64,000 nucleotides of DNA from Peptostreptococcaceae bacterium oral taxon 113 str. W5053 (GTDB lineage: Bacteria; Bacillota; Clostridia; Tissierellales; Peptoniphilaceae): contig KI259766.1 in assembly GCA_000467935.1 (NCBI GenBank), positions 1 through 64,000 of the forward strand. The letters run 5' to 3'. The position numbers were made by a program, and so were the translations under genes. Position 1 is the first letter of the stretch. Each line of letters opens with the position of its first letter. Shown piece after piece: positions 24,947-33,738 of the stretch. The notes below the pieces were generated by a model that was given only the letters and a program-made list of their open reading frames with translations, was not told the DNA's origin and did no database searches.

Positions 24947-25837
24947 TTATTCAATATTCTGAACTTGTTCACGAATCTTTTCAATCGTTGTCTTGCCGGA
25001 AATAACATAATTGGTAATCTTAACATCATTCGACTTAGAACCCATAGTATTCATCTCTCTGTTCATTTCCTGACACAAAAAGTCTAACCGTTTCCCTATC
25101 GCTCCGGCATATTCCATGGTCTCTTTAAATTGATTGATATGACTAAATAATCGTGAAATTTCTTCATTGATATCCGATTTATCGGAATACAATACAATTT
25201 CCATTCCTAATCTGGTTTTATATTCCGTTTCTAAAGTGCCCGTCCATTCTTCCACTTTTTTAAATAATTTCCTTGAATATTCTTCCAGAACTACTGGTGC
25301 TCGTTTCTCAATACATTTATTTATTTCTTCCAATTTTTCTAACTGATGACTTAAATCTGAATATAGAGCTTCTCCCTCATTACAACGCATCTTTGTAATC
25401 GACTCCAGTGCATCAGATAGTGCCAATAAAGTTGTCTCTTGGAGAACATTTTCATCCGGCTCTTTGATGGTGTAATTCAGAAAATTCGGAATTGTCATTA
25501 AATCGGCCACTTGAAAAGAATCTTTAAAATCAGCAACTTGGTCAAATGTCTTCCAAGCTTCATACAATGAATCATATACTGTTTTCCCTAGCTTTAAATC
25601 CGCATAAACTTCCGTTTCTTCTAAACCAAAAGCATCAACATTAATAAATACATCAATTCTTCCCCTACTTAATTTCCTTTGAATTCTTTTTTTTATATTT
25701 TGTTCTAAAAAATTCAAATACTTGGGAAGTCTTATATTAACATCAAAATACTTGTGATTTACCGATTTCATTTCAACATCCACTATTAATCCGTCCACAC
25801 TTCTTCGTCCTCTGCCATAACCGGTCATGCTTTGCAC
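24947..25837 (-). CDS. YicC family endoribonuclease (YloC)
   Basis: This 296-residue protein starts with Ser-Met-Thr-Gly-Tyr-Gly-Arg-Gly, the hallmark of the YicC/YloC family, and ends with the DUF1732 domain, which contains Arg-Leu-Asp-Phe-Leu-Cys-Gln-Glu-Met-Asn-Arg-Glu. Family members act as endoribonucleases in RNA turnover. The start codon is GTG with GGAGG nine bases before it. It is the first gene of the long minus-strand operon that ends with thiN and is divergent from the RqcH gene. Confidence 0.93.
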   Translation of the reverse strand: MQSMTGYGRGRRSVDGLIVDVEMKSVNHKYFDVNIRLPKYLNFLEQNIKKRIQRKLSRGRIDVFINVDAFGLEETEVYADLKLGKTVYDSLYEAWKTFDQVADFKDSFQVADLMTIPNFLNYTIKEPDENVLQETTLLALSDALESITKMRCNEGEALYSDLSHQLEKLEEINKCIEKRAPVVLEEYSRKLFKKVEEWTGTLETEYKTRLGMEIVLYSDKSDINEEISRLFSHINQFKETMEYAGAIGKRLDFLCQEMNREMNTMGSKSNDVKITNYVISGKTTIEKIREQVQNIE

Positions 25838-25864
25838 AATAGCTTACCTCCTTTATGAAAATAT

Positions 25865-25870
25865 ATTATA
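25865..25870 (-). promoter_or_regulatory. Probable -10 box of the yicC-thiN operon
   Basis: A perfect TATAAT lies on the minus strand 27 bases before the yicC start codon. TTGATT motifs lie upstream, but at a 15-base spacing, so the -35 box is not assigned. Confidence 0.4.
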
Positions 25871-25915
25871 ATTTAAATCCAATTCAATCAATTATTTGTT
25901 AATAATTCTTAATAG

Positions 25916-25944
25916 TTGATTTCTGTTTTTATATTTGTTACTAT
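25916..25944 (+). promoter_or_regulatory. Probable promoter of the RqcH/FbpA gene
   Basis: TTGATT at 25916-25921 and TACTAT at 25939-25944 are separated by 17 bases, with TG one base before the -10. The ATG follows about 26 bases downstream. Confidence 0.5.
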
Positions 25945-25969
25945 TTCCAAAGAAATGTGGAGGTGCAAA

Positions 25970-27754
25970 ATGAGTTATGATGGAATTGTCATGCATGCCA
26001 TGGTCAATCAACTAAATAAAAAATTCCAAGGAGCAAAAATTCAAAAAATCCTTCATCCAAGAAAAGATGAAATTCATTTACACTTATATCATAAAGGAAA
26101 ACAGCATCATATTTTACTCTCTGCTTCAGGAGTAGGAGGCTCTTTGTATGAAATAGACTATAAAGCAACTCAAGAGCATGAACCGGATGCTTTTTGTATG
26201 TATTTGCGTAAACATCTTCAAGGTGGAACCATTGAAAAAATTACTCAAAACAAAATGGATCGCGTTGTAATCTTTCATGTTTCAACGATTAATGAACTTG
26301 GAAATCGGAAAAATAAATGTCTTATTTTAGAAATTATGGGAAAACATTCCAATATTATTTTGACAAATGAAGGACAAAATGTAGTTTTAATTTCTTTGAT
26401 AAGAGTATCAAAACTGATGTCCCGTGTTCGAGAAGTTTATCCCGGAAGTCCATATTTTTTTATTCCAGACAATAAAATTAATATTTTACAAGATTTTAAT
26501 TTTTTAGACGTTTTAAACTCAGCCCCACAACATCTTAACTTAAGAAAATTTATTTATATGACCTTTTCCGGATTCAGTCCCTTAATATCCTCGGAAATAG
26601 CTTATCGCGCCAACTTAGATGAAAATCGTCTGTTATCTGATTTAAATGAAAAAGAAAAGGAAAACTATCAAACTGTTTTTTTGAATATTTGTGAAAAAAT
26701 AAAATATTCTCAATGGACATTTACTATTTTTCTTAATCCTCAAAATGTACCCATAGACTTTCATGTGCTAAATTTAACTTATTTTGGAGAACATAAAAAA
26801 GTTTTTTCTAATGTCTCCACTATGTTGCAGAATTATTTCTCACGCTCTCAGATTAAAGATCAATTAAAAGACAAAATTATCGCTTTAAATAAAAATATCC
26901 TTAAGCTTTTGGAAAAAGATTATAATAAGCTTTCTGTATATGAAAAAGATTTATCAGAAACCAAAGAACGAGAACATCATAAAATTCTGGCAGACTTAAT
27001 CTCCGCTAATCAACATCTTATTTCTAAAGGTCAAGAATGTATAGAAGTCATCAATTTTTATTCCCCAAATAGCGAATTATTAAAGATTTCTCTTGACCCT
27101 ACTCGCAGTGCTTGGGTTAATGCACAACATCACTATAAAAAATACGCAAAACTGAAAACCGCAGAAAAATTACTAACGGATAAAATCCCGGAGTTAAAAA
27201 GAAATATAGAATATTTAAAACAGGTTCTATACACTATAAAATCAATCAACACTCAAAAAGAATTAGATGAAATTCTCAATGAACTTTATGAACAAAATAT
27301 TATTAAAGAAAAAAGAAAATTAAAAAAATCCAATGAAAAAGAAATGAGCAGCCCTCTTGAATTCACTTCCTCTGAAGGACTCCACATTCTCGTTGGAAAA
27401 AATAACCGTCAAAATGATTTTATTACCATGAAAATAGCCAAAAAAGGAGATCTGTTTTTTCATATAAAAAATCTTCCTGGACCGCATGTCATCTTAAAAA
27501 CCCAAGACAGAACCTATACTGAAAAAAGCATAGAAGAAGCTGCCATGCTGGCAGCCTATTATAGTCATCACGATTTAGATGTTTTCTCTATTGATTATAC
27601 ATTTAAAAAAAATGTCAAAAAACCAAAAAGTAGCAAACCGGGCATGGTCTATTACGATAACCAAAAAACCATTTTTACTCGAATCAATGAAAATCTATTG
27701 CATAACATTATTGAAAATCATGAAAATAAACCAGTAAAAAAGGAGAGCCATTAA
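25970..27754 (+). CDS. Rqc2/RqcH family NFACT protein (fibronectin-binding protein A homologue)
   Basis: This 594-residue protein has the complete NFACT layout: NFACT-N (about 5-200, starting Met-Ser-Tyr-Asp-Gly-Ile), helix-hairpin and coiled-coil middle (about 330-450), and the NFACT-R domain after about 465. In Bacillus, RqcH binds stalled 50S subunits with peptidyl-tRNA and adds alanine tails that mark the nascent chain for degradation. Older annotations call it fibronectin-binding protein. Upstream Met codons exist, but TGGAGG before the ATG at 25970 decides the start. It is divergent from yicC and convergent with pyrR. Confidence 0.93.
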   Translation: MSYDGIVMHAMVNQLNKKFQGAKIQKILHPRKDEIHLHLYHKGKQHHILLSASGVGGSLYEIDYKATQEHEPDAFCMYLRKHLQGGTIEKITQNKMDRVVIFHVSTINELGNRKNKCLILEIMGKHSNIILTNEGQNVVLISLIRVSKLMSRVREVYPGSPYFFIPDNKINILQDFNFLDVLNSAPQHLNLRKFIYMTFSGFSPLISSEIAYRANLDENRLLSDLNEKEKENYQTVFLNICEKIKYSQWTFTIFLNPQNVPIDFHVLNLTYFGEHKKVFSNVSTMLQNYFSRSQIKDQLKDKIIALNKNILKLLEKDYNKLSVYEKDLSETKEREHHKILADLISANQHLISKGQECIEVINFYSPNSELLKISLDPTRSAWVNAQHHYKKYAKLKTAEKLLTDKIPELKRNIEYLKQVLYTIKSINTQKELDEILNELYEQNIIKEKRKLKKSNEKEMSSPLEFTSSEGLHILVGKNNRQNDFITMKIAKKGDLFFHIKNLPGPHVILKTQDRTYTEKSIEEAAMLAAYYSHHDLDVFSIDYTFKKNVKKPKSSKPGMVYYDNQKTIFTRINENLLHNIIENHENKPVKKESH

Positions 27755-27767
27755 GAGATCTCCTTTT
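27737..27767. terminator. Bidirectional terminator at the convergent RqcH/pyrR ends
   Basis: AAAAGGAGA at 27737-27745 pairs with TCTCCTTTT at 27759-27767. The hairpin overlaps the stop codon of the plus-strand gene and touches the pyrR stop. The T tracts are short. Confidence 0.55.
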
Positions 27768-28290
27768 AAATATCAATTCCTACAAAGTCTTCACCGTCTT
27801 CTTCAAGCAATTTCACATTGACTCTTTCCTTACGAGATGTTGGGATATTTTTTCCAACATAATCTGCCTTAATCGGTAATTCTCTATGACCTCGATCGAT
27901 TAATACACACAGTTGAATACGGGAAGGGCGCCCTAAAGTTAAAATTGCTTCCATTGCAGCTCTTGCAGTTCGCCCTGTATACATTACATCATCTACAATA
28001 ATAACTGCCTTATCTTTTACATTATACTGTAAACATCTTTTTAAAAAATCATTTTTCTCTCTTGATAAATCCCTATCATCTCTATAATTGGTAATATCTA
28101 AAGGAATCAGTTCAACTTGAACGTTTTCCATTTGAGAAATGTTTTCAATAATTCTCTTTGCTAATGGTAACCCTCTAGTTTGTACCCCTGCAAACACTAA
28201 TTGACTAATATGTTCATTCTTTTCAATAATCTCATGTGTCATCCTTCGTATAATTCTTGTTATTTCCTTTTCGTTTAATACCTGTTTCAC
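27766..28290 (-). CDS. pyrR: Bifunctional pyr operon regulator / uracil phosphoribosyltransferase
   Basis: PyrR binds pyr mRNA when UMP is present and causes attenuation; it also has weak uracil phosphoribosyltransferase activity. The 174-residue protein has the PRPP loop Val-Ile-Ile-Val-Asp-Asp-Val-Met-Tyr-Thr-Gly-Arg-Thr near 94-106 and Ser-Arg-Lys-Glu-Arg-Val-Asn-Val near the end. The start is GTG, overlapping the preceding stop codon (GTGA) with GGAG upstream. No pyrimidine biosynthesis gene is in this window, so it acts on targets elsewhere. Confidence 0.95.
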   Translation of the reverse strand: MKQVLNEKEITRIIRRMTHEIIEKNEHISQLVFAGVQTRGLPLAKRIIENISQMENVQVELIPLDITNYRDDRDLSREKNDFLKRCLQYNVKDKAVIIVDDVMYTGRTARAAMEAILTLGRPSRIQLCVLIDRGHRELPIKADYVGKNIPTSRKERVNVKLLEEDGEDFVGIDI

Positions 28291-29195
28291 TGTTGCTCCA
28301 GCCTTTCCAATAAATTTTTAAATAATTCATCCGGCTCTCTTTCCACGACAATTTTTCTTAGGCTTATTGGATGAGTAAACTTTAACAGATTGCAATGTAA
28401 CATTTGACCTGGCAACTTCCACTTTTCATCGAACTTGTTTCCAAAATAAACTGGATCTCCAAAAATTGGATGCCCTACAGCTTCCATGTGAACTCGAATT
28501 TGATGTGTACGTCCAGTCAAAAGTTGAACCTTTAAAAAGGAACTTCCTCTCATTCTTTGTATGGTTTCATATTTTGTCCAAGCCTCTCGTCCTTCTTGTG
28601 CAATACACATCCTCCAGCGTTTTTTTTGATCTCTGGCAATGGGAAGTTTTATTTCTCCTGTAGAATTTTTCATAACCCCTCGAACAATGGTTAGATAATA
28701 TTTTTCGATTTCTTTATTGAACATCTTATCCATTAACAGCTTATGAACCTCGTTATCTTTAGCAATAATCAATAAACCTGTTGTATTACGATCCAGGCGA
28801 TGTACTATTCCCTCTCTATGTATTCCTGCGAAATTCGATAGCTTTTTAAATTTATATTTTAACAATTGAGCCAATGTTACTTCTTTGACTGGCTTAACAG
28901 AATACATTAGCAATCCTCGAGGTTTGTTAACAATTGCAAGAAATTCATCTTCATACACAATTTCTAAAAACATATCTTTCATTTTTTCTTTTAAGTCAAG
29001 GATATTTTCTCTTTCTTCAATGATTTCTAAGATATCTCCAAAATGTATTTTATAATTTTTTTTAACCCTTTTCCCATTGATCAAAATTTTTCCTTCTTCA
29101 ATACTTTGAACGATAGAACTACGAGATTTTTCTCCCAAAATTTTTGTTAAATAGACATCAATTCTTGTTGCATATTCTTTTATTTGTATAATCAT
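28287..29195 (-). CDS. RluA/RluD family pseudouridine synthase
   Basis: This 302-residue RNA pseudouridine synthase has an N-terminal S4 RNA-binding domain (about 8-75) and the catalytic motif His-Arg-Leu-Asp-Arg-Asn-Thr-Thr-Gly-Leu near 129-138, where Asp attacks the uridine. The Arg-Thr-His-Gln-Ile-Arg-Val-His motif follows near 225. It resembles RluD-type enzymes acting on 23S rRNA. The ATG at 29195 overlaps the ung stop codon as ATGA, and its own stop overlaps the pyrR start, so the three genes are coupled. Confidence 0.93.
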   Translation of the reverse strand: MIIQIKEYATRIDVYLTKILGEKSRSSIVQSIEEGKILINGKRVKKNYKIHFGDILEIIEERENILDLKEKMKDMFLEIVYEDEFLAIVNKPRGLLMYSVKPVKEVTLAQLLKYKFKKLSNFAGIHREGIVHRLDRNTTGLLIIAKDNEVHKLLMDKMFNKEIEKYYLTIVRGVMKNSTGEIKLPIARDQKKRWRMCIAQEGREAWTKYETIQRMRGSSFLKVQLLTGRTHQIRVHMEAVGHPIFGDPVYFGNKFDEKWKLPGQMLHCNLLKFTHPISLRKIVVEREPDELFKNLLERLEQQ

Positions 29196-29869
29196 AAATT
29201 CATCTCTAATTGCCAATCAATTTCTTCTACTCCATTTTCTCTCAAATATTGATTCGCTTTTGAAAAATGTCTACAACCAAAAAATCCTCTATAAGCTGAT
29301 AAAGGTGACGGATGTGGAGCTTTTAAGATTAAAAACCCTTTATTAGTTATCAATTTTTCCTTTTCAATTGCATTCCTTCCCCACAACAAAAAAGCGATTG
29401 GCTGTTTTTGCTTATTCAAACTTTCTATGATTTTATCCGTAAACAATTCCCATCCCTTACCCCGATGAGAGTTTGCTTGATATGCTCGCACAGTCAACAC
29501 TGCATTAAGCAATAATACGCCTTGATTTGCCCATTTTGTTAAATTTCCATGATTTGGAATTTTAAATCCAATATCATCTTTTAATTCTTGGTAAATATTT
29601 TGCAACGAAGGTGGAGGATTAATGCCATATTGCACCGAAAAAGAATAGCCATGAGCTTGTCCCGGATTATGGTATGGATCCTGTCCAAGAATAACAACTT
29701 TAACTTTTTCGGGCGAAACAGATTTTAAAGCATTAAAAATACAATTCATATCTGGATAAATTTTATAATGTTTATATTCATCAATTAAAAATTTTCGTAA
29801 TTGAATATAATATTCTTTATTCCATTCCGGTAATAAGATTTCATCCCATGTATTATCAAATCGAAACAT
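29192..29869 (-). CDS. ung: Uracil-DNA glycosylase
   Basis: Ung removes uracil from DNA, the first step of base-excision repair. The 225-residue protein has the family 1 active site Gly-Gln-Asp-Pro-Tyr-His near 62-67, Leu-Leu-Leu-Asn near 120, and the His-Pro-Ser-Pro-Leu-Ser loop near 185-190. The frame opens at 29920, but AAGGAG before the ATG at 29869 and the normal N-terminus decide the start. The sepF terminator lies only about 25 bases upstream. Confidence 0.95.
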   Translation of the reverse strand: MFRFDNTWDEILLPEWNKEYYIQLRKFLIDEYKHYKIYPDMNCIFNALKSVSPEKVKVVILGQDPYHNPGQAHGYSFSVQYGINPPPSLQNIYQELKDDIGFKIPNHGNLTKWANQGVLLLNAVLTVRAYQANSHRGKGWELFTDKIIESLNKQKQPIAFLLWGRNAIEKEKLITNKGFLILKAPHPSPLSAYRGFFGCRHFSKANQYLRENGVEEIDWQLEMNL

Positions 29870-29901
29870 TTCTTCTCCTTTTTGCATCATTTGAAAAACA
29901 T

Positions 29902-29939
29902 AAAAAAGAAAGGAGAGCATCCAATAAGTCCCTCCTTCA
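29902..29939 (-). terminator. Terminator downstream of sepF
   Basis: GAAGGAG at 29932-29938 pairs with CTCCTTTC at about 29908-29915 on the minus strand, followed by a T-rich run. It ends the HlyD-YggS-SepF operon shortly before ung. Confidence 0.65.
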
Positions 29940-29946
29940 GCAAACT

Positions 29947-30429
29947 TTATTGTTGTGAAAAATTAAATGTACTGGGTTCTGCAAATCTATCCATTGATGT
30001 TTTTCCTTCGATAAAAATTCCTTTTGGCGCAATTACAAAAAGATCTTTCGTCACTTTTTGAATTTGAGCCTCCAAAGAATAAATTCCTCCATTAACAAAT
30101 TCAAAAACTTGTTTTTTCTTCTCCGTTTCTAACATTTCAAAGTTTAATAAAACAATTTTTTTTGCCTTAACATCATTTAATACTTTAGGACCATCTTCAT
30201 AAGCCATAGGTTCGTGAATTGCAATTTGCACTTTTCCATACGCTCCTTGTTGTAAGTTCATCATGCTTCCTAAGTCCCTCCTACGAGTAGAAGCATAGTT
30301 TTCTTCTACAGGCACCACAGACTCCTCTTCGTATATTTCTTTTTCATCTTCATATTCCTCGTCATCCCATTCATCTTCATAATCTTCTTCCAAACCAATC
30401 GCTGTTTTTAATTTATCAAAAAATGCCAT
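29947..30429 (-). CDS. sepF: Cell division protein SepF
   Basis: SepF aligns FtsZ filaments at the division septum. The 160-residue protein has an N-terminal amphipathic membrane-targeting helix (Met-Ala-Phe-Phe-Asp-Lys-Leu-Lys), an acidic linker rich in Glu, Asp and Tyr (about 15-45), and the C-terminal SepF domain (about 70-150) with Val-Leu-Leu-Asn-Phe near 92-96. The frame is open to 30486, but GGGGG before the ATG at 30429 and the helix at the true N-terminus decide the start. It follows the PLP-homeostasis gene, the ylmE-ylmF pair of Firmicutes. Confidence 0.95.
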   Translation of the reverse strand: MAFFDKLKTAIGLEEDYEDEWDDEEYEDEKEIYEEESVVPVEENYASTRRRDLGSMMNLQQGAYGKVQIAIHEPMAYEDGPKVLNDVKAKKIVLLNFEMLETEKKKQVFEFVNGGIYSLEAQIQKVTKDLFVIAPKGIFIEGKTSMDRFAEPSTFNFSQQ

Positions 30430-30442
30430 TCTTAAATCCCCC

Positions 30443-31141
30443 TTATTTCTTGGAATAATCTCTCTGCCCAAAGATTTTGGTCCCAACTCTTACCATATTG
30501 GAACCTTCTTCCACGGCAACCAAATAGTCATTGGACATTCCCATGGACAAATATTTCATTTCAACATTCTTAAAAGACCGATCTTTTAACTGATCGAATA
30601 AAAACTTCATATTGCGAAAAACCCAACGAATATCATCTGGATTATCCGCATGAGGTGCCATAGTCATTAACCCAAGTACCTTTACATAATTACATTGTTC
30701 AACTATATCCAAAGTCTTTTCTAACTCCTCTTCATCCCATCCATGTTTAGTTTCTTCTCCGGAAATATTCATTTGAATCAAAACATTACTTACAATATTT
30801 TCCTTTTTACCTCGTTTTTCTAATTCCTTTAATAAAGAAATTCTATCCATGGAATGAATCAAAGAAACTTTACCAATAATATCCTTAACCTTATTAGTCT
30901 GTAAAGTCCCTTGAAAATGCTTTTGAATTGAATTTGGTAAATATTCCAATTTTTTGATCAATTCTTGCACTTTGTTCTCTCCTATATCCGTTGCACCTGC
31001 ATCAATTACTTCCATAATTTCATCAATTTCATGCAATTTTGTTACCGCAACCAAGGTGACATCATCTTTTGAGCGCCCTTGCTTTGTAAGAACCTCTTCA
31101 ATCGATTTCTTTACTTCTAAAAAATTTTCACGAATTCCCAA
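30443..31141 (-). CDS. YggS family pyridoxal phosphate homeostasis protein
   Basis: This 232-residue protein is of the PLPBP (YggS/YlmE) family, which binds pyridoxal phosphate and keeps its level balanced. The PLP-binding lysine lies in Leu-Val-Ala-Val-Thr-Lys near residue 35, and the barrel has the Gly-Glu-Asn-Lys-Val-Gln-Glu motif near 75-81 and Ser-Met-Gly-Met-Ser-Asn-Asp near 201-207. The start codon is TTG with GGAG upstream. It is between the HlyD-like gene and sepF. Confidence 0.94.
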   Translation of the reverse strand: MGIRENFLEVKKSIEEVLTKQGRSKDDVTLVAVTKLHEIDEIMEVIDAGATDIGENKVQELIKKLEYLPNSIQKHFQGTLQTNKVKDIIGKVSLIHSMDRISLLKELEKRGKKENIVSNVLIQMNISGEETKHGWDEEELEKTLDIVEQCNYVKVLGLMTMAPHADNPDDIRWVFRNMKFLFDQLKDRSFKNVEMKYLSMGMSNDYLVAVEEGSNMVRVGTKIFGQRDYSKK

Positions 31142-31154
31142 TTATCCCACTCCT

Positions 31155-32402
31155 TTAATCCAAGAATTCTCCTTCTGTTACTCTTTCTGGGTTTAATAAA
31201 ACTCTCTGATATAAAGAAAGACTTGGTACATCTTTTCCCTTGATGGTTATTATACCACGTTTCCCTGCAAAAAGTATAATTTTTGAGTCTTTTTTGTCCA
31301 AAACTTCCACCGGAACAAATTCCGCAATAGATGCGTCATTTGAAATCATGACACCCGTCTGATTATCTTTATGAATCAATACGCTCTCCGGTAAAGAAAA
31401 AGCTTCTTTTTTCTCCAAGATAATTTTTCCATTAATCCAACGCTGTTTTCCTAATGAGTCAAAGTCTTCTTGAAAAGAAATGTTTAAAAAAGTTCCATTT
31501 TTTGTTTTTTTAATCAATTCTATTTTCCCAATGACTTCCAAATCTTCAATTTCTACGGTAATCTTTTTCCCAATCTCATTTTCGGAAAATAACTTCACAT
31601 CGTCAACCGTTAAATTCATATAGTATTTTAAATTATTTACAATTTTATATCCTTGACGAAATTGATTTAATGAAGTATCGAAATAAAAAGTTTTTAAATC
31701 ATCATAGGAATAATTTAGCATATTTTTGGTATTAAATATTCCTTCGTATCCATCAAGATATGGAATCAGTATACCGGCAGTATCCATGATCACCTGATAT
31801 TCTCCGCCAGATTGATAGGTCTCGAGAATTTTTACATTGTCTTCAGCCCAATTATCTATTTTTTTTATTTTCTCCGTAATTTCCGATTCATAATATTCTA
31901 AATTATCCTTTGTATATTGTTCCTTTAATTGGGCGTTCTCCATAACGAATTCTCTATATGGTAAAAAACGATTTGAATTAAAATTTAACCTTTGAAATTC
32001 ATCAATTAAGTTCTCTGTTTGAAGATTTTGAATCGAAGATTCAATCAATTTATTAAAAATAAATTCTTTTTCTTCCTGCCAAAATTTTTTTTGCATTGTC
32101 AATTGTTTATTTATATCGCCAATTAAAATCGTGCCAACTTTATATCCTTTATTATTTCTTCCTGACACCTCTTCCAAATTATTAACCGTTTCTTCAGGCA
32201 AATTAAATATTTCTTCATCGAAAATTAAAAATCCACTACAAGGTATTGATTTTTCAAAAAGTATAGTTTGATCTAAAATTTTGTATTTTCCTTGAAATTG
32301 AGAGCGGTATAAATTATTAAAAAAAGCAAAAATTATAAAGACTAATAAAAATACAATAAATACTTTTTGAAATTTAATTTTCTTTCTACGAGTTTTTTCC
32401 AT
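31155..32402 (-). CDS. HlyD family-like membrane-anchored protein
   Basis: This 415-residue protein has a basic N-terminus, one transmembrane helix at about 14-31 and a large external part with helical and beta-rich regions, as in HlyD/membrane-fusion-like proteins of Gram-positive bacteria. A Glu/Lys/Gln-rich region around 105-190 is likely coiled coil. The frame is open to 32612, but AGGAG nine bases before the ATG at 32402 decides the start. No ABC transporter gene is adjacent; instead it leads the operon with yggS and sepF, an arrangement that suggests an envelope or division role. The function is not established. Confidence 0.65.
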   Translation of the reverse strand: MEKTRRKKIKFQKVFIVFLLVFIIFAFFNNLYRSQFQGKYKILDQTILFEKSIPCSGFLIFDEEIFNLPEETVNNLEEVSGRNNKGYKVGTILIGDINKQLTMQKKFWQEEKEFIFNKLIESSIQNLQTENLIDEFQRLNFNSNRFLPYREFVMENAQLKEQYTKDNLEYYESEITEKIKKIDNWAEDNVKILETYQSGGEYQVIMDTAGILIPYLDGYEGIFNTKNMLNYSYDDLKTFYFDTSLNQFRQGYKIVNNLKYYMNLTVDDVKLFSENEIGKKITVEIEDLEVIGKIELIKKTKNGTFLNISFQEDFDSLGKQRWINGKIILEKKEAFSLPESVLIHKDNQTGVMISNDASIAEFVPVEVLDKKDSKIILFAGKRGIITIKGKDVPSLSLYQRVLLNPERVTEGEFLD

Positions 32403-32668
32403 TTGTATGCTCCTAAAGATTTTAATTTTTTTCCATATTAAGATATCCGCTTGTTTTTTTATTTTTTGACAAAAATGTATTCTCTCTTTTTCTTTTTTGA
32501 TGTAACTAGAATTTCTTTTTTCTGAATTTATCCCTAATAAAGTTCCAGAACAAATATTTGAAGAAAAGATATTTTGTAGTTCATTTCTAGTTTTTAAAAA
32601 ATTCCTTTCCATACACGAATACTTTTTAATCAGCAGCTTCTAAAATTATTGTTGCTATTTTCTCGATA

Positions 32669-32677
32669 ATTGTATCA
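32669..32677 (-). promoter_or_regulatory. Extended -10 promoter of the HlyD-yggS-sepF operon
   Basis: The minus strand reads TGATACAAT (extended -10) about 270 bases before the HlyD-like start, giving a long leader. The same TTATGATACAAT occurs before the LacI gene and the PHP gene. A clear -35 box is not seen. Confidence 0.4.
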
Positions 32678-32691
32678 TAACACACAATCAA

Positions 32692-33222
32692 TCAATATAA
32701 ACAATTCACATAGTTATGAATTCTACTTTTCTTTTTTTCTTGCGTAAAGGCATTTTTGTAACTTAATATCGCTTTTATTTCGTTATTCATAGAATGTAAA
32801 ATAACAAAAGGAATGCTTCGAATATAGATTTCAAACAAAACATTATCCAGCCGACGAGAAGAGGTAACAATATAATATGCTTCCATGTCAGAACCATCCG
32901 TTAATTCAACCATTCTTTTTGTCGCTTTATCTTTTTCATTATAATAATTTTGAGCCTTATTGTCATATAATTTTCTTTTTTTAGAGTTCTCGGAGGCAAA
33001 AGAAAATCTTAAATTTTCTTTTGCTAAACAATTATAATATTGATAATTTAATAAACATTCCTCTCTAGTTTTAAGCTGCATGTATGGTTTTAACCCTAAT
33101 CGTCGAATCAAAAAATAATTCTCATCCAAAAAACTTTCTTTATTCAGTCTTTTACTTTCCAAACGAAGAATCAGTTCTTTACGTTTTTCCATAAAATTGA
33201 GCAATGCTTCCTGTTGTACCAT
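32692..33222 (-). CDS. Uncharacterised protein, 176 residues
   Basis: I do not recognise this family with confidence. The protein is soluble, rich in Lys, Glu, Asn, Tyr and Arg, with no signal peptide, membrane helix or metal-binding cluster; the first half is probably helical and the second mixed. Met codons lie at 33234, 33228 and 33222; only the last has a plausible ribosome site (GGGA, six bases upstream), so I use it. A terminator ends directly upstream. It sits between a P-loop gene and the HlyD-like gene promoter, on the same strand as both. Confidence 0.65.
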   Translation of the reverse strand: MVQQEALLNFMEKRKELILRLESKRLNKESFLDENYFLIRRLGLKPYMQLKTREECLLNYQYYNCLAKENLRFSFASENSKKRKLYDNKAQNYYNEKDKATKRMVELTDGSDMEAYYIVTSSRRLDNVLFEIYIRSIPFVILHSMNNEIKAILSYKNAFTQEKKKSRIHNYVNCLY

Positions 33223-33236
33223 ATTCATTCCCATCT

Positions 33237-33261
33237 AAAAAGGGAGCCTTCAGCCCCCTTT
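33237..33261 (-). terminator. Terminator after the P-loop gene, next to the following start
   Basis: AAAGGGGGC (33261 downward) pairs with GCTCCCTTT around a five-base loop, with one G-U pair, and the T run extends to 33237. The next gene's start codons begin three bases later. Confidence 0.75.
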
Positions 33262-33270
33262 GTTTACAAT

Positions 33271-33693
33271 TTACGCTTGCAATATTTCAACATGTTGTCT
33301 TAAAATCTCAGGCAATTCTTCTTCTTTTTTGTCTAGACCAAAGAAAAAGTCAACTTGAAATTCACTTGAAATAAAATCCAAGACTTTATAAAGTTCTGTA
33401 TAACTTACTTCATCATAGGGGATTACTTCGTAAATCGCATCGACGTAAATCTTTTCAATATCATAATCCTTGGAGATAATACCACCTAAAAAGCCAAATA
33501 AACGATCCATATTATTAATGTTAAAATCTGTTGCATTAATCAAACGAATTTGATGATCCAAACTAAAAATATGAGAATCTTCTACATCAATAAAAACGAT
33601 ATTGCCATGACCTGTTTTCTTATCATTATTTGCTTGATCAATCAACCATTTAGTTTTTCCGCTTCCAGATTTTCCAAGAATAAATTTAATCAT
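33271..33693 (-). CDS. Small P-loop NTPase-like protein
   Basis: This 140-residue protein begins with Met-Ile-Lys-Phe-Ile-Leu-Gly-Lys-Ser-Gly-Ser-Gly-Lys-Thr, a clear Walker A motif at 7-14. A hydrophobic strand with acidic end (Ile-Val-Phe-Ile-Asp-Val-Glu-Asp near 32-39) may serve as Walker B. The rest lacks a recognisable partner domain, so it may be a minimal P-loop ATPase or nucleotide-binding regulator. AAGGGAGG lies before the ATG. It follows the radical SAM gene and ends in a terminator. The function is unknown. Confidence 0.75.
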   Translation of the reverse strand: MIKFILGKSGSGKTKWLIDQANNDKKTGHGNIVFIDVEDSHIFSLDHQIRLINATDFNINNMDRLFGFLGGIISKDYDIEKIYVDAIYEVIPYDEVSYTELYKVLDFISSEFQVDFFFGLDKKEEELPEILRQHVEILQA

Positions 33694-33738
33694 ATTTATT
33701 GTCCTCCCTTAATTACATCTTATTAGCTTATATCTATT

